From Streptomyces antnestii (GTDB lineage Bacteria > Actinomycetota > Actinomycetes > Streptomycetales > Streptomycetaceae), in the NCBI RefSeq assembly GCF_004005495.1, contig NZ_RZYA01000013.1, positions 173,175 to 237,174 on the forward strand: DNA of 64,000 bases. The letters are read 5' to 3'. Position 1 is the first letter of the stretch. Each line of letters starts with the position of its first letter. A program made the translations under genes and the position numbers. The notes below the pieces were generated by a model that saw only the letters and a list, made by a program, of their open reading frames with translations, had not been told where the DNA came from and ran no database searches. Below are positions 58,454 to 64,000 of this stretch, in pieces.

Positions 58454-59749
58454 TCAGTGGGCGAGGCCCGCGTCGCGGAACGCGTCCAGGCTCGGCCGAA
58501 TCGTGGCCGTCGCCTGAGAGCTCTCCGCGACCGCGTCGAGGGTCTTCAGGCCGTCACCGGTGTTGAGCACGACCGTGGTGAGGGTCGGGTCGATGAGGCC
58601 GGCCTCGATCAGCTTCTTCGTCACTCCGAGCGTCACCCCGCCCGCCGTCTCCGCGAAGATGCCCTCCGTCTGCGCGAGCAGCTTGATCGCGTCGACGACC
58701 TGCTCGTCGTTCACGTCCTCCACGGCGCCGCCGGTGCGGCGGGCGATGTCGAGGACGTACGGGCCGTCGGCCGGGTTACCGATGGCGAGGGACTTCGCGA
58801 TCGTGTTCGGCTTCTGCGGCCGGACGACGTCGTGGCCGCCCTTGTACGCGACGGAGACCGGGGAGCAGCCCTCGGCCTGGGCACCGAAGAGCTTGTACGG
58901 CTTGTCCTCGACGAGGCCGAGCTTGATCAGCTCCTGGAGGCCCTTGTCGATCTTCGTGAACTGCGAGCCGGACGCGATCGGGATGACCAGCTGGTCGGGG
59001 AGCCGCCAGCCGAGCTGCTCGCAGATCTCGTACGCCAGCGTCTTGGAGCCCTCGCCGTAGTACGGGCGCAGGTTGACGTTGACGAAGCCCCAGCCCTCGC
59101 CGAGCGGGTCGCCGATGAGCTCGGAGCAGAAGCGGTTCACGTCGTCGTAGTTGCCCTCGATGGCGACGAGGTCACCGCCGTAGACGCCGGCCATGACGAC
59201 CTTGCCCTGCTCCAGGTCGTGCGGGATGAACACGCAGGAGCGGAAGCCGGCACGGGCCGCGGCGGCGCCGACGGCGCCGGCGAGGTTGCCGGTGGAGGAG
59301 CAGGACAGGGTGGTGAACCCGAAGGCGCGGGCGGCCTCGATGGCCTGGGCGACGACGCGGTCCTTGAAGGAGTGCGTGGGGTTGCCGGAGTCGTCCTTGA
59401 CGAACAACTTGCCCTGCTCGACGCCGAGTTCACGGGCGAGGTTGTCGGCCTTGACGAGCTTGGTCCAGCCGGGGTTCAGGTTCGGCTTCTCGGCGACGTC
59501 GGCCGGGACCGGCAGGAGGGGGGCGTAGCGCCAGATGTTGGCGGGCCCGGCCTCGATCTGCTTGCGCAGGGACTCGGGGTCGCCGGTCGGCAGGTCGTAG
59601 GCGACTTCGAGCGGTCCGAAACACTCGGCACAGGCGAAGATCGGCCCGAGCGGGAACGTCGTTCCGCATTCGCGGCAGGAAAGCGCCTGGGCGGGACCGA
59701 GATCGACGACGTCTGCGGAAGTGGTGGTGGCGACAGTCTGCGCAGCCAT
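58454..59749 (-). CDS. thrC: Threonine synthase
   Basis: 431-residue PLP-dependent enzyme converting O-phosphohomoserine to threonine. A CxxC pair near C25/C28 and C40/C43 at the N-terminus resembles a small zinc site. The PLP lysine is in NPTHSFKDRVV, and the glycine loop is SCSSTGNLAGAVG. Preceded by a SAM-I riboswitch on its 5' leader (59782-59900), so it is probably regulated by SAM. ATG 59749; the SD is AAAGGG 10 nt upstream. Cotranscribed with the moaD-like gene. Confidence 0.97.
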   Translation of the reverse strand: MAAQTVATTTSADVVDLGPAQALSCRECGTTFPLGPIFACAECFGPLEVAYDLPTGDPESLRKQIEAGPANIWRYAPLLPVPADVAEKPNLNPGWTKLVKADNLARELGVEQGKLFVKDDSGNPTHSFKDRVVAQAIEAARAFGFTTLSCSSTGNLAGAVGAAAARAGFRSCVFIPHDLEQGKVVMAGVYGGDLVAIEGNYDDVNRFCSELIGDPLGEGWGFVNVNLRPYYGEGSKTLAYEICEQLGWRLPDQLVIPIASGSQFTKIDKGLQELIKLGLVEDKPYKLFGAQAEGCSPVSVAYKGGHDVVRPQKPNTIAKSLAIGNPADGPYVLDIARRTGGAVEDVNDEQVVDAIKLLAQTEGIFAETAGGVTLGVTKKLIEAGLIDPTLTTVVLNTGDGLKTLDAVAESSQATATIRPSLDAFRDAGLAH

Positions 59750-59781
59750 GGTGGCGAGGCCCTTTCTCCTCATCTTCCTCG

Positions 59782-59900
59782 CGGCGCATCTCGCCACGAG
59801 ACGGAATTGGCACCTTCCCCACCTGGACCTCGACAAGGTCGGCGGGAGGGTTGCCGGGACTTCAACGGGCCGTATCCCTCTGTCCCTCTGGATGAGCGCT
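59782..59900 (-). promoter_or_regulatory. SAM-I (S-box) riboswitch upstream of thrC
   Basis: On the minus strand the leader contains the P1-like start CGCTCATCCAGAGGGA, the core CGGCCCGTTGAAGTCCCGGC followed by AACC, and the conserved GGTGCCAATTCC. This is the S-box motif order: GAGGGA, GCCCGAUGAA-like, CCGGCAACC, GGUGCNAAUUCC. The end of P1 lies near GAGATGCGC. Control of thrC expression by SAM is inferred. Family identification is by motif recognition; a covariance search would settle it. Confidence 0.88.
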
Positions 59901-60078
59901 ATTCGATTGTTGTGCTGACACCCGGTCACCCGAGCGTGGCGGCGACCCCGACATGCGATGGTCACCGGCGTTGTTCAAGACTGTAACCGAAGGCCCGGAC
60001 CCTTGAGATAGTCGTCCGAACCGCGAGATGGATCACAGTCGGTGATCCGGCAGAGCCGACAGTAAGGAGCCGCGCGCC

Positions 60079-61026
60079 GTGCTGGAAGAAGTAGAGCGCT
60101 GGCTGAGCAGGCGTTCCTGGTCGGTCGAGGACCGCCCGCTCCCCGAACTGGTCGCCGCCAAGCGCGCCTCGGGCGCCACGGTGAGCGTCGTGCTGCCCGC
60201 CCTCGACGAGGAGGAGACGGTCGGTGAGATCGTCGCCGAGATCCGCCGCGCCCTGATGACGGAGCGGGTCCCGCTGGTCGACGAGCTCGTGGTGATCGAC
60301 TCGGGTTCCACGGACCGCACCGCCGAGGTCGCGCGGGCCGCCGGGGCGCGGGTCGTGCACCGGGACGCGATCCTGCCGAGGATCCCGGCCGTGCCCGGCA
60401 AGGGCGAGGTGCTGTGGCGCTCGCTCCTCGTCACCGGCGGCGACATCGTGTGCTTCGTCGACGCGGACCTGAAGGAGTTCTGCGCGGACTTCGTGTCGGG
60501 GATCGTGGGCCCGCTGCTCACGGATCCCGGCGTGGACTTCGTGAAGGCGATGTACGACCGTCCGCTCGGGACCGCCGCCGGCCAGGGCGGCCGGGTCACG
60601 GAGCTGGTCGCGCGCCCGCTCCTCAATCTGCACTGGCCGCTCCTCGCGGGGTTCGTGCAGCCGCTCGGCGGCGAGTACGCGGCCCGCAGGTCGCTGCTCG
60701 AACGGCTGCCGTTCCCGGTCGGCTACGGCGTGGAGCTGGGGCTCCTCGTCGACGCGCTGCACACGGTCGGCCTTGACGCGCTCGCGCAGGTCGACGTCGG
60801 GGTGCGCAAGCACCGCCACCAGGACGGGCAGGCGCTCGGCCGGATGGCCGCGGCGATCTACCGCACCGCGCAGCTGCGGCTCGCGCGCGGCCATCTCGTC
60901 CGTCCCGTGCTCACCCAGTTCGAGCGCGGTGAGCAGGGCTTCGAGCCGCGTACGCACGACGTGGACACCGAGGAGCGTCCGCCGATGACGGAGATAGCCG
61001 AGTACGCGGAGCGCCGCGTGGCGTAG
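60079..61026 (+). CDS. gpgS: Glucosyl-3-phosphoglycerate synthase
   Basis: 315-residue GT81 enzyme joining a UDP-glucose glucosyl unit to 3-phosphoglycerate, the first step toward glucosylglycerate and, in some actinobacteria, polymethylated polysaccharides. Landmarks: SVVLPALDEEETVGEIVAEIRRAL, ELVVIDSGSTDRT, DIVCFVDADLKEF (DxD), LGGEYAARRSLLERLPFPVGYGVELGLLVD. Start GTG 60079 with AAGGAG near. It is close to otsA/otsB, in keeping with a compatible-solute block. Confidence 0.94.
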   Translation: MLEEVERWLSRRSWSVEDRPLPELVAAKRASGATVSVVLPALDEEETVGEIVAEIRRALMTERVPLVDELVVIDSGSTDRTAEVARAAGARVVHRDAILPRIPAVPGKGEVLWRSLLVTGGDIVCFVDADLKEFCADFVSGIVGPLLTDPGVDFVKAMYDRPLGTAAGQGGRVTELVARPLLNLHWPLLAGFVQPLGGEYAARRSLLERLPFPVGYGVELGLLVDALHTVGLDALAQVDVGVRKHRHQDGQALGRMAAAIYRTAQLRLARGHLVRPVLTQFERGEQGFEPRTHDVDTEERPPMTEIAEYAERRVA

Positions 61027-61038
61027 CCGTGGGCGATC

Positions 61039-61407
61039 GTGCGCTTTGCCTACATTGCCCTTATGTGCCTTATTCGGCTTGTACGGCTTACACCGCTTAT
61101 GCGGATTACGCAGCTTATGCGGCTTGCGCGGGTCAGACATGTCCCCGGTGACCGACGGCCGCGCGCCTCGGCGACCCGTACCGCCGGGGCGCTCGTCGCC
61201 GCGGCCACCGCCCTGACGATGCTCGGCGCCGCGGCCCCCGCCTCCGCGGCCACGCCCGCGCCGGTCACCACCATCAGCTCACCCGCCCGCCCGGCCGCGC
61301 GCGAGACCCGCGACGACTCGCACACCCTCCTGTACGGGGGCTTCGCCGCCGCCCTGTGCGGGCTCGGCGCCCTCGCGATGGCGGCGGCACGCAGCCGGCG
61401 CGGCTGA
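61039..61407 (+). CDS. Small exported protein with 9-bp-repeat N-terminus (start uncertain)
   Basis: The frame gives 122 residues from GTG 61039. The first 30 residues are coded by a 9-bp minisatellite (61057-61128) with non-Streptomyces codon choice, giving LxR tripeptides; the true start may be ATG 61117. The rest looks real: a signal-like TAGALVAAATALTMLGAAAPASA and a C-terminal helix TLLYGGFAAALCGLGALAMAAARS with basic tail. Function unknown. Confidence 0.6.
   Translation: MRFAYIALMCLIRLVRLTPLMRITQLMRLARVRHVPGDRRPRASATRTAGALVAAATALTMLGAAAPASAATPAPVTTISSPARPAARETRDDSHTLLYGGFAAALCGLGALAMAAARSRRG
61057..61128 (+). repeat. 9-bp minisatellite, eight units
   Basis: Eight contiguous 9-bp units (consensus CGGCTTATG) beginning at 61057. 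In the open frame they code for a three-residue repeat (Leu-x-Arg). Less GC-rich and differing from nearby codon use. Confidence 0.85.
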
Positions 61408-61527
61408 GCCGGGACGCGTCGGCGGGGCCGGGTCCTGGCGCGGTCGGCGCGGACGGGTCCGTTCGCGGTCGGCGCGCCCTGGTCCGCCTACGTTTGAGCT
61501 TTTGCGGCCCGGGCTACTTTTGCCCGT

Positions 61528-62925
61528 ATGGCTTCCACGCAGGGTGCACAGATCCTCGTCGCGTCCAACCGCGGTCCGGTCTCGTACGAGCTCGGGGCCG
61601 ACGGGACGCTCGACGCGCGGCGCGGCGGGGGCGGGCTCGTCTCCGGGCTCTCCGCGATCGGGCAGGACCCGGACGGCGCGAGCGCGGTGTGGGTCTGCGC
61701 GGCCCTCGGCGACGGGGACCGCGAGGCGGTGCGGCGGGGCGTCGGCGAGCCCGGTGTGCGGATGCTCGACATCGACCCGGACGTGTACGCCGACGCGTAC
61801 AACGGCATCGCGAACTCGGTCCTGTGGTTCGTCCACCACATGCTGTACCAGACCCCCCTCGAGCCCGTGTTCGGGCCGGAGTTCCGGGCGCGATGGGCGT
61901 CCTACGAGGCGTACAACCGGGCGTTCGCCGAGGCGCTCGCGGCGGAGGCCGCGCCGGGCGCCGCGGTTGTCGTGCAGGACTACCACCTGGCGCTCGTGCC
62001 GGGAATGCTGCGGGGGCTGCGCGTCGACCTGCGCATCGGGCACTTCTCGCACACCCCGTGGGCGCCCGTCGACTACTTCCGGATGCTGCCGGACGACATC
62101 GCGGGGCAGCTGCTGCGCGGCATGCTGGGCGCGGACCGGCTCGGCTTCCTGACGCGGCGCTGGGCCGACACGTTCACCGCGTGCTGCGAGGCCCTCGTGG
62201 GCGGCACCGCCGGAACCGCGATCGGGGTGCACGGGCTCGGCGCGGACGCGGAGTTCCTGCGGGAGCGGTCGCGGCGCCCCGACGTCGAGGAGCGGCTGAC
62301 CGCGCTGCGGGAGCAGATCGGCGGCCCGGACCGCAAGGTGATCGTCCGCGTGGACCGCACGGAGCTGTCGAAGAACATCGTGCGCGGCCTGCGCGCGTAC
62401 GAGCTGCTCCTGGAGACGCGGCCCGAGTGGCACGAGCGGGTGGTGCACGTCGCCTTCGCGTACCCCTCACGCCAGGACCTGGCGGTGTACCGGGACTACA
62501 CGGCGGAGGTCTCCCGGGTCGCCGAGGAGATCAACTCTCGTTTCGGTACGGCCACTTGGACCCCGGTCGTCCTCCATGTGAAGGACGACTTCGCCCGCTC
62601 CCTGGCCGCGTACCGGCTCGCCGACGTCGCCCTGGTCAATCCGATCAGGGACGGTATGAACCTGGTCGCCAAGGAGGTCCCGGTCGTCTCCGACGAGGGC
62701 TGCGCGCTGGTCCTGTCGCGGGAGGCGGGGGCGTACGAGGAGCTGGGCGACGACGCGCTCGTGGTGAACCCGTACGACGTGTCGGCGACCGCGGACGCCC
62801 TGCACGCGGCCCTTGTCATGGGGGCCGGGGAGCGCGCCGAGCACACGAAGCGGCTCGCCGCCGCGGCGACGGCACTGCCACCCGCGCAGTGGTTCCTCGA
62901 CCAGCTGAACGCGCTGCGGGACTAG
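61528..62925 (+). CDS. otsA: Trehalose-6-phosphate synthase-family GT20 glycosyltransferase
   Basis: 465-residue GT20 protein. LVASNRGPVSYEL and GGGGLVSGLSAIG at the N-terminus; VVQDYHLALVPGMLR; IGHFSHTPWAPVDYFRMLP; and LVNPIRDGMNLVAKE. The donor-phosphate motif, usually DRLDYxKG, here reads VDRTELSKNIVRG, keeping the Arg and Lys but losing the D-Y pair. It makes trehalose-6-P or a related glucosyl product, and otsB lies next to it. Stop TAG (62923-62925) lies in the CTAG of MITE copy 2. Confidence 0.85.
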   Translation: MASTQGAQILVASNRGPVSYELGADGTLDARRGGGGLVSGLSAIGQDPDGASAVWVCAALGDGDREAVRRGVGEPGVRMLDIDPDVYADAYNGIANSVLWFVHHMLYQTPLEPVFGPEFRARWASYEAYNRAFAEALAAEAAPGAAVVVQDYHLALVPGMLRGLRVDLRIGHFSHTPWAPVDYFRMLPDDIAGQLLRGMLGADRLGFLTRRWADTFTACCEALVGGTAGTAIGVHGLGADAEFLRERSRRPDVEERLTALREQIGGPDRKVIVRVDRTELSKNIVRGLRAYELLLETRPEWHERVVHVAFAYPSRQDLAVYRDYTAEVSRVAEEINSRFGTATWTPVVLHVKDDFARSLAAYRLADVALVNPIRDGMNLVAKEVPVVSDEGCALVLSREAGAYEELGDDALVVNPYDVSATADALHAALVMGAGERAEHTKRLAAAATALPPAQWFLDQLNALRD

Positions 62926-63118
62926 GGCGTGTCCGGCGGATCAGGGTCGGACAGGTCGCGGCGTCCGGTGCGGTGCATCGCAAGGCGCCGGAGCGTCCTG
63001 ACAGCGGAGCTGTCCGAACGTTTCGGCAACGCGGCGGGGTGCCGTGCGCATGGGGGCACCTCCCAGCGGTAGCTGGGGGAGTCGCGACCCCGGCCATGAT
63101 CCGCCGGACACGCCCTAG
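62922..63118. repeat. MITE copy 2 (197 bp) between otsA and otsB
   Basis: Begins and ends with CTAG and has 18-bp perfect terminal inverted repeats inside (GGGCGTGTCCGGCGGATC and complement). The interior matches MITE copy 1 except for a segment with GGGGGCACCTCCC... near 63054-63082. The left CTAG holds the otsA stop; the right CTAG holds the otsB stop on the other strand. Confidence 0.88.
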
Positions 63119-63981
63119 GGTCGGGAACTCATCGCGTGGGCCAGGCTCGACAGCAGCCCCACCACTCCCTCGGGGCCGTCGACCACCACGTCCGACCGGT
63201 CCGCCAGTTCCGTGACCTCCGCGCTGCCGCTGCACACCAGCAGGCCCGGTACCCCGTCCGAGCGGAGCTTGTCGACGGCGGCGTACGCCGGCAGGTCGCC
63301 CAGGTCGTCGCCCGCGTAGAGAACGGAGCCCGCGCCCGCCTCGCGTACGTACGCCGTCAGTGCCGCGCCCTTGTCCATGCCGGGCGGGCGCAACTCCAGG
63401 ACGAACCGGCCCGGTTCGACGATCAGGCCGTGCCGGGCCGCGAGGTCCGTGAGAGGGGCGCGCAGCGCCTCGAACGCCGCCTGCGGGTCGGACGCGCGCC
63501 GCGTGTGGACGGCGACGGCGCGGCCCTTCTCCTCCACCCAGGCGCCGCTCGACGCACCCACCGGCTTCAGCGCCTCCATGACGCCGGGCAGCTCGGCGCG
63601 GACGGCCGCGACGCCGGGGTGCGGGGGCGGGGCGTGGACCGCGCCGGTGACGGCGTCCCAGCGCTCGGCGCCGTAGTGGCCGAGGACCACGAGGTGTTCG
63701 AGGCCGGGGACGCCCGCGAAGCCGCCGTGGCGGACGGCGACGTCCGCGGGGCGGCCGGTGATCACGGCGACGGAGGCGACGCGCGGGGCCAGTGCGGCGA
63801 GTGCGCGGACCGCGTCCGGGTGGGCGCGGGCCTGTTCGGGGTCGGGCACGATCGGCGCGAGCGTGCCGTCGAAGTCGAGCGCGATCACGGCCCGCGCGGG
63901 GTCCGCGAGGAGTGCGTCGAGGCCGTCACGCCCGGCGGTGGTCACAGGCGACGGCAGGTCGTGCTGCTGTGGGCTGGCCAT
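63115..63981 (-). CDS. otsB: Trehalose-6-phosphate phosphatase
   Basis: 288-residue HAD-type phosphatase: motif I ALDFDGTLAPIVPDP with two Asp, ITGRPADVAV (motif II), cap module in the middle (VEEKGRAVAVHTRR), K in GMDKGAALTAYV (motif III), and YAGDDLGDLPAYAAV (motif IV). Dephosphorylates trehalose-6-P to trehalose. The stop is TAG at 63115-63117, inside the CTAG of MITE copy 2. Confidence 0.94.
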   Translation of the reverse strand: MASPQQHDLPSPVTTAGRDGLDALLADPARAVIALDFDGTLAPIVPDPEQARAHPDAVRALAALAPRVASVAVITGRPADVAVRHGGFAGVPGLEHLVVLGHYGAERWDAVTGAVHAPPPHPGVAAVRAELPGVMEALKPVGASSGAWVEEKGRAVAVHTRRASDPQAAFEALRAPLTDLAARHGLIVEPGRFVLELRPPGMDKGAALTAYVREAGAGSVLYAGDDLGDLPAYAAVDKLRSDGVPGLLVCSGSAEVTELADRSDVVVDGPEGVVGLLSSLAHAMSSRP

Positions 63982-64000
63982 GCGTCGAGCCTAGGGCCTC

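Overview
This window is chromosomal DNA of a Streptomyces, or a very close actinomycete. GC content is very high with strong GC3 bias, GTG starts are common, Shine-Dalgarno sites are GGAGG-type, and many convergent or divergent gene pairs overlap by a few bases. The gene content is typical: futalosine menaquinone genes mqnB/mqnD, groEL2 with CIRCE operators, csp genes, DUF2530/DUF2771/DUF3027 proteins, and gpgS with otsA and otsB. From memory the order matches the core region around SCO4290-SCO4380 of S. coelicolor, read in descending order; this could not be checked here.

Layout. (1) 1-4.5 kb: a minus-strand catabolic operon (DinB-like TIGR03084 protein, AtuA-family protein, acyl-CoA carboxylase beta subunit) split by an IS200/IS605-type element carrying only tnpB. 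(2) 4.6-9.7 kb: EamA exporter and divergent LysR regulator, then a large FAD/Fe-S 2-hydroxyacid dehydrogenase. (3) 9.9-20 kb: serC, a secreted beta-propeller protein, an SGNH hydrolase, an aldo/keto reductase, thpR, a TIGR03118 protein, a marR-MFS pair, a small RHH protein and an NCS2 purine permease. (4) 20-29.8 kb: a CtpE-like P-type ATPase, a secreted repeat protein, a large sacsin/Hsp90-like ATPase, DUF3027 and an MFS protein. (5) 29.9-32.5 kb: DUF2771 lipoprotein, mqnB, mqnD, a duplicated scrap of the mqnD 3' end, and a csp-like gene.

(6) 32.6-35.3 kb is an accessory patch: a lipoprotein of unknown role and a second RNA-guided-nuclease-type element, whose TnpB-like protein keeps the RuvC D/E/D residues but lacks the zinc-ribbon cysteines. 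(7) 35.4-41.7 kb: HAD phosphatase, a membrane protein and an XPB helicase with its partner. (8) 41.7-46 kb: copper homeostasis, with copA and a His-rich secreted copper protein diverging from a promoter region holding two perfect CsoR-type operators, followed by cutC. (9) 46-55.4 kb: a HelD/HelR-like RNA polymerase remodelling ATPase, an HD hydrolase, GNAT, a Cmx-type exporter, rpiR-murQ (MurNAc-6-P recycling), and small membrane or secreted proteins flanking a 38-bp palindromic operator. (10) 55.5-64 kb: groEL2 with two CIRCE sites, csp, a MoaD/CysO-like carrier, thrC with a SAM-I riboswitch leader, gpgS, otsA and otsB.

Repeats stand out. There are two copies of a roughly 170-200 bp MITE with CTAG ends sitting exactly on TAG stop codons, a ten-unit 17-bp tandem array, 24-bp and 9-bp minisatellites, and several family-wide Streptomyces intergenic hairpins. 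No tRNA, rRNA, CRISPR array or prophage was seen.
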